Positions 16,788 to 25,495 of a stretch of DNA of 64,000 nucleotides are shown in pieces (position 1 is the stretch's first letter; every line of letters begins with the position of its first letter). Position numbers and translations under genes: made by a program. The notes beneath the pieces were generated by a model. It was not told the origin of the DNA. It saw nothing but the letters and a program-made list of their open reading frames with translations, and ran no database searches. The stretch spans positions 620,001-684,000 of the forward strand of contig NC_019977.1 of the NCBI RefSeq assembly GCF_000328665.1. The letters are read 5' to 3'. The stretch is from Methanomethylovorans hollandica DSM 15978. Its GTDB lineage: Archaea > Halobacteriota > Methanosarcinia > Methanosarcinales > Methanosarcinaceae.

Positions 16788-18149
16788 ATGGTAACTGAGG
16801 AGCAGCTGCGTTCTGAAAGCATCTGGAAGCTTTTCCAGAGATTCGTTTTTCCGGCCATTGTAGGTATTCTGGTGGCTGGTGTCCAGACCATAATCGATGG
16901 ATATTTTATAGGCAATGGCGTAGGTAGCCAGGGGCTTGCAGGCGTCACTCTGGCTTTTCCGGTGGTGATGTGCATTGTTGCTCTAGGAGTGATGATGGGT
17001 ATGGGCTCTTCCAGCCTTGTGGCTCTTGAGCTTGGCAGATCCAACAGATATAAGGCAGGAAAGATAGTAGCCAATGTTTTCCCTCTTGTGTTCGTTGTGG
17101 CTGTTGTTGTCACAATAGCTGGTCTTGCATTTGGCGACTCGCTTTTGAGCTTGTTTGCCGCGCCTGCAGTAGTACAGGACATGGCACATGACTACTTATA
17201 TGCGATATTCATTGGCTCTGTGTTCTTCCTGCTTACCATCACCCTTGACCCGCTTGTCAGGAATGATGGTTATCCGATGGTATCCATGAACATCATGGTG
17301 ATCTCCGTATTGATCAACCTGGTGCTTGACTATGTATTTGTCATGAGGATGGATATGGGGGTGACCGGGGCAGCCATTGCAACGGTAATAGCTTTTGCGG
17401 TAAGTGCGGTTCGTTTGACGCTACATTTCTTTAGCAGCAAGGCAGGTCTGCGGATCAGCTTTAGTAATATGATGTTTGAACTTCAGACCGTAAAGAGAAT
17501 TATGGAGGCAGGTTTGCCTTCCTTTGCCATGCAGATCTCGGTGTCTATACTGTCCTTTGCTCATAATTTCGTGTTATTGCAATATGGTTCCGATGCCGAT
17601 GTATCAGCCTATGGGATAATGGGTTATTCTTTCTCCATATTTTACATGCTCTTCGAGGGTATTGCTTTGGGGGTGCAGCCGATCATCGGATTCAATTATG
17701 GTGCAGGTTTGTATAGCAGAGTGCGTAGCACCCTGAAACTTGCAATTGCTACATGTGTAGCTGTGGGTGCTTTGGGGTTTGTGCTATTCTTCCTGTTCCC
17801 GGAAAAAGTGGTGCAGTTTTTTACTCCCGATGATCCGTTCCTTCTTGAGGTCACTGTGGGAGGCATGAGGATATTTGTGCTTTCATTGGTTGTACAGGGT
17901 GTGGTGGTTGTGAACGCCACATACTTCCAGTCCATAAACCGGGTCAGGTCTGCCCTGTTCATTCACATGGGCAAGATATTCATCTTCTTGCTGCCCCTTC
18001 TGTTCACATTGCCCCTGGTATTTGGGCTCAAAGGAATCTGGTTTGCAACCCCCGCAGCCGATTACCTGATGTTCTTCATAGTGATGATCATGCTTGCCGA
18101 AGAACTGAAGGAGCTACAAGATGAAAATAAGGCGTGTGATTATAACTGA
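16788..18149 (+). CDS. MATE-family multidrug/cation antiporter
   Basis: A 453-aa inner-membrane exporter with ~12 predicted helices. The N-terminus (SIWKLFQRFVFPAIVG), the early motif VQTIIDGYFIG and the second-half IALGVQPIIGFNYGAG are typical of MATE proteins. They exchange cationic drugs or other organic compounds for Na+ or H+. AAAGGAT (16777-16783) supports ATG 16788; an in-frame ATG at 16743 would add 15 unlikely residues. It appears to be a single gene; substrate unknown. Confidence 0.9.
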   Translation: MVTEEQLRSESIWKLFQRFVFPAIVGILVAGVQTIIDGYFIGNGVGSQGLAGVTLAFPVVMCIVALGVMMGMGSSSLVALELGRSNRYKAGKIVANVFPLVFVVAVVVTIAGLAFGDSLLSLFAAPAVVQDMAHDYLYAIFIGSVFFLLTITLDPLVRNDGYPMVSMNIMVISVLINLVLDYVFVMRMDMGVTGAAIATVIAFAVSAVRLTLHFFSSKAGLRISFSNMMFELQTVKRIMEAGLPSFAMQISVSILSFAHNFVLLQYGSDADVSAYGIMGYSFSIFYMLFEGIALGVQPIIGFNYGAGLYSRVRSTLKLAIATCVAVGALGFVLFFLFPEKVVQFFTPDDPFLLEVTVGGMRIFVLSLVVQGVVVVNATYFQSINRVRSALFIHMGKIFIFLLPLLFTLPLVFGLKGIWFATPAADYLMFFIVMIMLAEELKELQDENKACDYN

Positions 18150-18230
18150 TCTACTCAAAAACAACTTGATATTCACCAGATTCCGCAATATTAATATGTG
18201 AAGTACTTATTTACAACATATTCCTTTTGT

Positions 18231-18318
18231 GCGGGGGTTGCCCAGCCAGGTCAAAGGCGCAGGGCTTAGGACCCTGTTTCGTAGGAATTCGTGGGTTCGA
18301 ATCCCACCCCCCGCACCA
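18231..18318 (+). tRNA. tRNA-Leu (TAG)
   Basis: Acceptor GCGGGGG pairs with CCCCCGC; the anticodon stem CAGGG/CCCTG encloses CTTAGGA with anticodon TAG; there is a long variable arm as expected for Leu. The 3' CCA (18316-18318) is encoded. The hgc and hsd accessory genes lie just downstream. Confidence 0.96.
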
Positions 18319-18541
18319 ATATGAAATACAGTTAACACCGAAAAACAATACTCTATAAAATTTGTTTTAATCCCCTCTTTTTGCTTCTATAACTAACACT
18401 ATATTTTTAAAAATCTATGGTGTCGGTTACATTGCTGGTTTTGCATGAGGCTATTGGGAGCTGGCAGTGGAAATACTATCTTAGCGGCATTAGTGTGGTC
18501 GGGAGCAGAATCTAAAAAGGGAAGGTACTCTTGAATGTTCA

Positions 18542-18841
18542 CTAACAGCAGGACCCGTCCTCTCCTCCGCAACAGCATTCACTACTATCCATATCCTTAC
18601 CTCTTAGTGCAGCCCCTATCATTGCCCATGCGCAGCCTACACCGCTCTGGACTTCTATTGCCTGGACAGGACAGTTACGGGCACATGCACCGCATTCCAT
18701 ACATGCAGCAGGTCGCATGAGTTCAACATGTCCTTTTCCTTCGCCAAAGACTTCATGAGGGCACACATGGGTACACCGCAGACAGTTGATACACTTTTCA
18801 GGATAGTATTGTAGAGTATTTTCTATATATGAATTAAACAT
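18542..18841 (-). CDS. hgcB: HgcB, ferredoxin of mercury methylation
   Basis: A 99-aa ferredoxin with two [4Fe-4S] motifs, CINCLRCTHVCP (~18-29) and CMECGACARNCP (~47-58), and a Cys-rich tail CCCGGEDGSCC. HgcB is thought to reduce the HgcA corrinoid and to handle Hg(II) with its C-terminal vicinal cysteines, which are present. Its ATG overlaps the hgcA stop by one base (TGATG), so translation is coupled. It ends the operon. Confidence 0.95.
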   Translation of the reverse strand: MFNSYIENTLQYYPEKCINCLRCTHVCPHEVFGEGKGHVELMRPAACMECGACARNCPVQAIEVQSGVGCAWAMIGAALRGKDMDSSECCCGGEDGSCC

Positions 18842-19905
18842 CAGACCAGCTCCATAAATCTCATTGCTCCTAAGATCATCAGGAGCAGAATTCCGCAGCC
18901 TGCCAGAAGTGCTATAATGGGTACATATCGATAGATCTCTTTTTTGACACCGGTCCTTGAAGTGAATGTTGTACAGCCTGTGAAGTTAAGGGCCAGGTAT
19001 GCGGTTGTAGCTGGCATGGTCACAATTAAAGCCAATGATATGATCGCTTTTGTTAAGAGGGGCATTACAGGATTTGCTGCAAAGGAAATTGTAAAAGGAA
19101 TTGCGACCAACAGTCCAAGAATAAGCCCTTTAGTGCTGAAATCATGCGTGGGAATTAACGGAAGCAGGGCAGGAAACAGTACAGTGCCTGTAATTACCGT
19201 GGTGATCGCAGCAAGGGCTGCAAGAGGACCTGCCAGAAGGTAAAGAATAATAGCCGCAGCTATTGTGGGAACTATTGCATGTCTCAATTCCACCGGTGTG
19301 AGCACCAGCCGGTCTTTTAACGCAAAATGCACCCTGCGCATTTCAGGTGTTGCCTTGTGTGTTTTAAGATATTCCGGCAGATCACTGGCACGGACAGGAC
19401 CAAATTCTACCTTGAATCCCGACCTGTTTTGTACTTCATGTGCTGAGATTCCCGGGGCTCCAAGCTGCGGCACTATGACAGTACGGTGGCGGACAATATT
19501 AGAAAGTCCCGACCACATAATACGTTTTACTAGCTCGTCTGTCCCGAATGTGCCTTTGCCTGCAGCACACCATACATTAATTCCCTTTGTATCCAGCACA
19601 AGGATATAACCAGTCAGTACCTGCAAGCGCACAGCATCAAAGCTAAGCGTGTAGTTTGCCGACGCAAAAACCAAAGACTCCGAAGTAGGGTTCCCTAGTT
19701 TGTAAAGACCGGGTTTTACGGTGTGTCCCGTCCGATTCACACCCAAACGGGCAAAGACATGGTCAAGCCTGTTTTTAAGAGTTAGTCCACTTGTAGTCGT
19801 TAGAATTTCAGATGCCTGCATCTTACTGGTCAGAGTGATGAACTGATTTTTATCTGACCGGGGTGCACATGAGCAAGAGGCACTGCTATTTTTCTCACTG
19901 GTCAT
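18841..19905 (-). CDS. hgcA: HgcA, corrinoid methyltransferase of mercury methylation
   Basis: HgcA carries a methyl-corrinoid and transfers the methyl group to Hg(II), making methylmercury; both HgcA and HgcB are needed. Seen: the diagnostic cap-helix motif NVWCAAGKGTFGT with the cobalt-liganding Cys (~113) in the N-terminal corrinoid domain, and five predicted membrane helices in the C-terminal half (~210-354). AGGAG lies 8 nt before ATG 19905, preferred over ATG 19911, which is too close to it. The N-terminus carries CSCAP. It is 15 nt downstream of the AbrB-type gene. Several methylotrophic methanogens are known to carry hgcAB. Confidence 0.97.
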   Translation of the reverse strand: MTSEKNSSASCSCAPRSDKNQFITLTSKMQASEILTTTSGLTLKNRLDHVFARLGVNRTGHTVKPGLYKLGNPTSESLVFASANYTLSFDAVRLQVLTGYILVLDTKGINVWCAAGKGTFGTDELVKRIMWSGLSNIVRHRTVIVPQLGAPGISAHEVQNRSGFKVEFGPVRASDLPEYLKTHKATPEMRRVHFALKDRLVLTPVELRHAIVPTIAAAIILYLLAGPLAALAAITTVITGTVLFPALLPLIPTHDFSTKGLILGLLVAIPFTISFAANPVMPLLTKAIISLALIVTMPATTAYLALNFTGCTTFTSRTGVKKEIYRYVPIIALLAGCGILLLMILGAMRFMELV

Positions 19906-19920
19906 GGTCATGTCTCCTGT

Positions 19921-20211
19921 TCAATCACCTTTATGTATCAATGGTTCAAGTACTTCTTTTACCATTCCGCTAAGATCCTCTGCCTTAATAAGAGCGAGAC
20001 AGCAGATACTACCTTCTTTTTCCCAACTTATCAAAGCAAGTTTAGTTCCCGTCTTAATTCCAGCTTTTTCCCGTACCTCTTTTGGGAGTACCATCTGTCC
20101 TCTCTCATCAATATTAAGGATCGCCTCTACGTTGTATGCAGAACAGGGGTTACACTCGCACATGGATCCATCAGGACTACGTGCTTCGTTAGATGCCCTC
20201 TTTTTAGTCAT
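19921..20211 (-). CDS. AbrB/SpoVT-type protein of the hgcAB operon
   Basis: A 96-aa protein with a swapped-hairpin AbrB fold: ILNIDERGQMVLPKEVREKAGIKTG (~33-57), normally a dimeric DNA-binding domain. Unusually it carries a CECNPC cluster ahead of this domain and a CC pair after it, a possible soft-metal or redox site. It is the first gene of the hgc operon. I recall similar proteins annotated as HgcAB-associated (HgcC), but cannot check that here. A role as metal-responsive regulator is inference. GAGGAT precedes the ATG. Confidence 0.85.
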   Translation of the reverse strand: MTKKRASNEARSPDGSMCECNPCSAYNVEAILNIDERGQMVLPKEVREKAGIKTGTKLALISWEKEGSICCLALIKAEDLSGMVKEVLEPLIHKGD

Positions 20212-20528
20212 TCAAATCCTCATGTTAAACAAGGTTTTCAGTATATATCTACTTTTCTGAAAAATCAGATATAACTGATATCACTAATATAACTTCTAGT
20301 ATCTACTAATGTTCAAAAGAAAAAACAGAAAAATATTGCATGTTAATGATGACATTCTGATTGTAGTCAATTGGTTTTTATTATTAAAATAATTACTAGG
20401 TTAAAAACGACTTGTATATTGGAGCCATTGCTTCCTATCCCTCTTACAGCATGTCTTTGAAAAATTAACAAGTGTTTAATAGAAATGACCTTTAAAGATG
20501 AGTCTATAATACATTACAAGGTTACAGA
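20212..20528. promoter_or_regulatory. Divergent promoter region between hgc and hsd operons
   Basis: No gene in 317 bp. Toward hgc there are TATA-like GATATATAC near 20241-20250 and a dyad ATCAG-N6-CTGAT at 20264-20279 that could be an operator. Toward hsdM there is TCTATAATAC at ~20503-20512 and AAGG at 20518-20521 just before the ATG; another TATA-like GTATATT lies near 20413. Confidence 0.45.
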
Positions 20529-22670
20529 ATGAGTGATAATAGCGTTAATTGGATTGCCAACTTCATCTGGGGTATTGCAGACGACGTGCTGCGTGATCTG
20601 TATGTGCGTGGAAAGTACCGCGATGTCGTTTTACCGATGACCGTCCTGCGGCGCCTGGATGCGGTGCTTGAGCCAACTAAGCAAAATGTGCTTGATATGA
20701 AATCCACGCTCGATAACGCGGGCATCACGAACCAGGACCAGGCCTTGCGCCAGGCGGCCGGCCAGGCATTTTACAATACATCACAATTCACTCTGCGTGA
20801 CCTGCGCTCCCGTGCCAGCCAGCAACAGCTCAAGGCAGACTTTGAGGCGTATCTGGATGGCTTTTCACCCAATGTACAGGAGATCCTGGACAACTTCGAG
20901 TTCCGCAACCAGATTCCCCGGCTTTCCAAAGCGGATGCATTGGGTAAGTTGATCGAGAAATTCCTGGACCCTTCCATTAACCTCAGTCCGAATCCGGTGC
21001 TGAACGGCGATGGCTCGGTAAAGCATCCGGGACCGGATAACCATGCCATGGGTACGATCTTTGAGGAACTTGTGAGAAGGTTTAACGAAGAGAACAACGA
21101 AGAGGCAGGTGAGCACTGGACACCCCGCGATGCTGTGAAGCTCATGGCAAACCTGATCTTCCTGCCGATTGCTGATGACATAGAATCCGGCACTTACCTG
21201 CTCTATGATGGTGCCTGCGGTACCGGTGGCATGCTCACCGTAGCTGAAGAGACGCTGCTGCAGCTATCCCAGGAACATGGCAAGCAAGTGGCTACACACC
21301 TGTATGGCCAGGAGATCAACGCAGAGACATACGCCATTGCCAAGGCAGACTTCCTGCTTAAAGGCGAAGGCGATGCAGCTGATAATCTTGTGGGAGGGCC
21401 AGAGCACTCCACCCTTGCCAATGATGCTTTCCCTGCGCGTGAGTTCGACTTCATGCTTTCCAATCCACCGTATGGCAAGAGCTGGAAAAGTGATCTGGAG
21501 CGTATGGGTGGCAAGGATGGGATCAAGGACCCGCGTTTTGTCATCGAGCATGCCGGTGACCCTGAGTATTCACTGCTTACCCGTTCCAGTGACGGTCAGA
21601 TGCTGTTCCTGGCGAACATGCTCTCTAAAATGAAGCGTAATACTAAGCTTGGCAGTCGCATTGCCGAGGTGCATAACGGTTCTTCCCTGTTCACAGGGGA
21701 TGCCGGACAGGGTGAGAGCAACATCCGCCGCTGGATCATCGAGAACGACTGGCTGGAAGCCATTGTGGCTCTGCCTCTTAACATGTTCTACAACACGGGC
21801 ATTGCTACGTATATCTGGGTGCTCGGTAACCGCAAGCCTGAGCACAGGCGTGGTAAAGTGCAGCTCATCGATGCCACGCAGTGGTATAAGCCACTGCGTA
21901 AGAATCTGGGCAAGAAGAACTGCGAGCTTTCTGATGAGGATATCAAAAAGATATGCGACACTTTCCTCGCCTTTGAGGAGTCAGAGCAGTCTAAGATCTT
22001 CCCCAATGCAGCTTTTGGTTACTGGAAGGTCACTGTGGAAAGGCCACTGCGCCTCACTGTGGACCTCGGAGAAAAATCCCGGGAGGTGTTCCGCAAGTCC
22101 TGTGGTACGGGGGAGGAACAGCTGGCAGGTCTCATTGATAAGGCTGCGGAGAAGCTTGGGTCTGGTTCGCATAATGATTTCAATGTGTTCATTTCCGCGC
22201 TTGAAGCAATGGCCAGTGGATTTGGTGTCAAGCTTACTGCCAAACGTCAGAAGCTTGTGCAGAACAGCCTTGCACAGCGCGATGAAAGTGCAGAGAGGGT
22301 TGTTTCAAAGGTCCACAGATTGGGTAAAACCGAGGCTGACCCGCTGAAAGGATTATTTGAAGCTACTGTGAACGGGAAACATGTTGTAGTGGAATATGAA
22401 CCCGACAGTGAACTGAGAGATACGGAACAGATACCACTGATGGAAGAAGGCGGCATCGAGTCATTCATACGCCGGGAAGTGCTGCCTCACGCTGCAGATG
22501 CGTGGATAGATGAGTCCAGCGTCAAGGTAGGATACGAGGTCAGCTTCACCCGGTATTTCTACAAGCCTCAGCCTATGCGTTCGCTGGAAGAGATCCGGGC
22601 AGATATCCTGGCACTGGAAAAGGAAACGGACGGGTTGCTGGCGGAGATCATAGGAAAGGGGAATGCATGA
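20529..22670 (+). CDS. hsdM: Type I restriction-modification methyltransferase subunit M
   Basis: HsdM methylates adenine at the site chosen by HsdS. The 713-aa protein has an N-terminal HsdM domain (~8-150), the SAM motif DGACGTGGML (~230), the N6-adenine catalytic motif NPPYG (~315), and a long C-terminal helical region for S-subunit contact. It is the first gene of the hsd operon, followed by two hairpins and then passenger genes. Its codons are more GC-rich than those of the passenger genes. The start at 20529 has AAGG upstream. Confidence 0.96.
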   Translation: MSDNSVNWIANFIWGIADDVLRDLYVRGKYRDVVLPMTVLRRLDAVLEPTKQNVLDMKSTLDNAGITNQDQALRQAAGQAFYNTSQFTLRDLRSRASQQQLKADFEAYLDGFSPNVQEILDNFEFRNQIPRLSKADALGKLIEKFLDPSINLSPNPVLNGDGSVKHPGPDNHAMGTIFEELVRRFNEENNEEAGEHWTPRDAVKLMANLIFLPIADDIESGTYLLYDGACGTGGMLTVAEETLLQLSQEHGKQVATHLYGQEINAETYAIAKADFLLKGEGDAADNLVGGPEHSTLANDAFPAREFDFMLSNPPYGKSWKSDLERMGGKDGIKDPRFVIEHAGDPEYSLLTRSSDGQMLFLANMLSKMKRNTKLGSRIAEVHNGSSLFTGDAGQGESNIRRWIIENDWLEAIVALPLNMFYNTGIATYIWVLGNRKPEHRRGKVQLIDATQWYKPLRKNLGKKNCELSDEDIKKICDTFLAFEESEQSKIFPNAAFGYWKVTVERPLRLTVDLGEKSREVFRKSCGTGEEQLAGLIDKAAEKLGSGSHNDFNVFISALEAMASGFGVKLTAKRQKLVQNSLAQRDESAERVVSKVHRLGKTEADPLKGLFEATVNGKHVVVEYEPDSELRDTEQIPLMEEGGIESFIRREVLPHAADAWIDESSVKVGYEVSFTRYFYKPQPMRSLEEIRADILALEKETDGLLAEIIGKGNA

Positions 22671-22680
22671 CGATATCCTC

Positions 22681-22735
22681 GAAGGCAGATGCCTTCAGAT
22701 CAATGCTCATTTTGTGCAACTACCCGTTGCACAAA
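22681..22735 (+). other. Two hairpins between hsdM and the DUF1016 fragment
   Basis: GAAGGC-AGAT-GCCTTC (22681-22696) and TTTGTGCAA, 7-nt loop, TTGCACAAA (22711-22735), both perfect. They start 10 nt after the hsdM stop. They could attenuate or process the hsd message, or be a junction left by insertion of the passenger genes. Confidence 0.5.
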
Positions 22736-22815
22736 TGTACTTTAGCCAAAGAATTTGATCTCATAATTTGGGAGTTGCTGACTCCCGGATGCAGTCCACA
22801 CAGGGAGATTTTATA

Positions 22816-23259
22816 ATGACTGACAAAAAGAACCGGAAGCCAGTTCCAGATAAGTCCCTGCATCCAGATGAGTGTATCACTATGAACACGCATAATGTGG
22901 CAACCTTTGATTTCAGTAACCTCGTGGATGCCATCCGGCAGGTGTATGAGAAATGTGCTGCACAGGCTTCTAAGGCAGTGAACATTAATCTCACACTCCG
23001 AAACTGGGTCATTGGATGTTATATTTACGAATATGAACAAAAAGGAGCTGACCGGGCCAGTTACGGACAGAACCTGTTACCCAGGCTGAGTGTGAGGCTT
23101 CGGGAAACAGCAGCCATCAAATATCATTTCCGCGAGCTGGGACGTTGCAGAGAGTTCTATCTGGCCTATCCGGAAATTGGGGGGACGCTGCCCCCACAAT
23201 TTGTAAAGCTGATCTCATCGGAAATTAAGCAATCAATTTTTGGAGGTATGGGATCATAA
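22816..23259 (+). pseudogene. Truncated DUF1016 (YhcG-type) protein, N-terminal domain only
   Basis: The 147-aa product has the DUF1016 N-terminal signature: NINLTLRNWVIGCYIYEYEQKGADRASYGQNLLPRLSVRL in the middle, then FRELGRCREFYLAYP. The C-terminal PDDEXK nuclease-like half of full-length members (~330-370 aa) is missing; the frame stops at TAA 23257-23259 shortly after. GGGAGA at 22803-22808 supports ATG 22816. Such genes often sit in type I RM operons. It may be a dead remnant or a stand-alone N domain. Confidence 0.75.
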
Positions 23260-24062
23260 CTCAGGTTATCTTTTTTCCAGAAAACCAGATTGAAAAACTC
23301 TCCAGATTGCTTGCCAAATGTGGCTCTGGAACAGATATTTCCCGTGTCCTTACGTATTGTAAACTTAAAGATAATTCAGGCGAATCCACAAAATGGAGCC
23401 GTCTTTGTTGGGTGTTCCTTGATTCGCAGAATCAATACAAGTCTGCTAATCATATTCTTAGATTCATTGAATCCTTTCTAAGTCCGGTTCGCTTTGTTGG
23501 CCGTAGTGAGGAGTTCGAGGTTCATCGGCAGCATCTTAATGCAATACTAGCTTTCTCTGGTCTGGAATATGGAACGGATGGTAAGTTTAGGCAGTGTAAT
23601 ACTGCACGTACGCTAGATGAAGCTGAAAAGAGGCTAAATACCATTCATAATAAATTTAAGGGACGACTTCTACATACAGAAGTTCTGAAGTACTGCAAAG
23701 TTGAGCTTTTACAGGACAATTATTTCCATGCCGTCTTTGAGGCAATGAAAGGGCTAGCACAACGAATTCGTGAAATGTCAGGTGTAGATCTGGATGGTGC
23801 AGCACTTGTGGACAAGGTTTTTTCGGTTGAAAAACCAATTCTTGCGATGAATTCTTTACGGACTGAAACCGAAAAATCAGAACACAAGGGTTTTGCATCA
23901 CTTTTAAAAGGTTGTTTTACAGCTGTAAGGAATCCTTTAGCTCATGAACCAAAGATTCTATGGGAAGGTGAGGACGATGCAGCGGATTACCTTTCTTTAA
24001 TTTCACTGTTGCATAGAAAACTCGATGATTGCGTGCCAGTAAACGTGGGGAGTGGTGCTTAA
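23253..24062 (+). CDS. TIGR02391 (Ymh) family protein, HEPN-like
   Basis: Homology-like sequence spans the whole frame: FPENQIEKLSRLLAKCGSG at the start, NHILRFIESFLSPVRFVG, LNAILAFSGLEYG, then the TIGR02391 core DNYFHAVFEAMKGLAQRIRE, GFASLLKGCFTAVRNPLAHEP and DYLSLISLLHRKLDD. The motif RNPLAH resembles the RxxxxH of HEPN RNases. The first standard start in frame is TTG 23307, which would remove ~18 family-like residues. A GGAGGT at 23242-23247 sits 5-8 nt before ATC 23253 and ATA 23256, so a non-standard start or a 5' lesion is likely; the given start is provisional. The stop overlaps the hsdS ATG by one base. Probably an accessory defence gene (inference). Confidence 0.75.
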   Translation: MITQVIFFPENQIEKLSRLLAKCGSGTDISRVLTYCKLKDNSGESTKWSRLCWVFLDSQNQYKSANHILRFIESFLSPVRFVGRSEEFEVHRQHLNAILAFSGLEYGTDGKFRQCNTARTLDEAEKRLNTIHNKFKGRLLHTEVLKYCKVELLQDNYFHAVFEAMKGLAQRIREMSGVDLDGAALVDKVFSVEKPILAMNSLRTETEKSEHKGFASLLKGCFTAVRNPLAHEPKILWEGEDDAADYLSLISLLHRKLDDCVPVNVGSGA

Positions 24063-25495
24063 TGATTCATGACCTGAAGCCGTATGCTGCGTACAAGGAT
24101 TCTGGCGTGCCATGGCTGGGACAGGTGCCGGAGCATTGGGAGTTTGAACGTGCCAGATGGTTGTTCCAGAAAATGAATCGTCCTACCAGAGAAGATGATG
24201 ATGTAGTTACATGTTTCCGTGATGGGATTGTAACTTTAAGAAAAAACAGACGTGTTCGTGGCTTCACTGAATCATTGAAGGAGATTGGGTATCAGGGTGT
24301 GCGGCGTGGAGACTTGGTAATTCATGCAATGGATGCTTTCGCAGGTGCAATTGGTGTTTCAGATTCAGATGGAAAATGTACTCCAGTGTATTCGGTCTGT
24401 CAACCTTGTGGGGATGCAAACTCATACTATTATTCGTACATTGTTCGTGAAATGGCACGTTCCCAGTGGATTATGGCTCTAGCTAAGGGTATTCGTGAAA
24501 GATCAACTGATTTTCGATACGATGGTTTTGCGTCTCAACGTGTTCCCCTTCCACCTCTTTCCGAACAATCCTCCATCGTCCGCTACCTCGATTACATGGA
24601 CCGGCGCATCAGGCGCTACATCCATGCCAAGCAGAAGCTGATCAAGCTGCTGGAAGAGCAGAAGCAGGCCATCATCCACCGCGCTGTCACTCGAGGGCTG
24701 GACCCGAATGTGAAGCTGAAGCCATCGGGTGTGGAATGGCTGGGGGATGTGCCGGAGGGTTGGGAAGTGAAACGGCTGAAATACTTAGTTACAAAGTTAG
24801 AAGTAGGCATTCAAATGGGACCATTTGGTTCATCTCTCACTCAACTCGAAGATTCTGACACCGGCTTCAAGCTCTATGGACAAGAGAATACCATTAGCGG
24901 TGATTTTTCAAAAGGCAGAAGATGGCTTACTCCTCAACAGTTCAATTCTTTGAAACGTTATGAATTGTTGCCAGGAGACTTGGTTTTGACTCGAAAGGGG
25001 AGCATAGGTAAATGCAGAATTGTACCTCCAAATGCTTCAAAGGGTGTTGCAGATTCTGATACAATAAGAGTTCGATTGGATTCTCAACAAGTTCTTTCTC
25101 TATTTATAGAAATGTTGTTACATGATGCTCCCTATGTAAAAAGACAGATTGAAGCCGTTAGAAGAGGTGCGATTCTTGGCGGCCTGAATACATCAACAAT
25201 TGCAAATCTCTGTCTTGTAGTTCCTCCGCTTATAGTACAAAAGCAGATATTTGAATACATAGTGGAACATATTACAAAAATTACTACTACAAGACTTGAA
25301 ATTGAGCGTGATATCGCCCTCCTGCGTGAATACCGCACCCGCCTTATTGCTGATGTTGTGACCGGGAAGCTGGATATGAGGGAAGCAGCAGCGAGCCTGC
25401 CAGATGAGGTGGAAGAGCCGGAGGTGCTTGAGGATGAGTTGGATGAGGGAGAAGAAGGTACTATAACTGAGGATACATCGGAAGGTGAACTATGA
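24062..25495 (+). CDS. hsdS: Type I restriction-modification specificity subunit S
   Basis: HsdS reads the bipartite DNA target. The 477-aa protein has two half-repeats, each opening with a related block (SGVPWLGQVPEHWE near residue 14 and SGVEWLGDVPEGWE near 224), then a variable target-recognition domain and a conserved helix (IVRYLDYMDRRIRRYIHAKQKLIKLLEEQKQ, ~180-210, and the matching C-terminal helix). The DNA of the recognition domains is AT-richer than the conserved parts, as usual for swapped specificity. The acidic tail (EEPEVLEDELDEGEEG) is unusual. ATG 24062 overlaps the upstream stop. Confidence 0.95.
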   Translation: MIHDLKPYAAYKDSGVPWLGQVPEHWEFERARWLFQKMNRPTREDDDVVTCFRDGIVTLRKNRRVRGFTESLKEIGYQGVRRGDLVIHAMDAFAGAIGVSDSDGKCTPVYSVCQPCGDANSYYYSYIVREMARSQWIMALAKGIRERSTDFRYDGFASQRVPLPPLSEQSSIVRYLDYMDRRIRRYIHAKQKLIKLLEEQKQAIIHRAVTRGLDPNVKLKPSGVEWLGDVPEGWEVKRLKYLVTKLEVGIQMGPFGSSLTQLEDSDTGFKLYGQENTISGDFSKGRRWLTPQQFNSLKRYELLPGDLVLTRKGSIGKCRIVPPNASKGVADSDTIRVRLDSQQVLSLFIEMLLHDAPYVKRQIEAVRRGAILGGLNTSTIANLCLVVPPLIVQKQIFEYIVEHITKITTTRLEIERDIALLREYRTRLIADVVTGKLDMREAAASLPDEVEEPEVLEDELDEGEEGTITEDTSEGEL

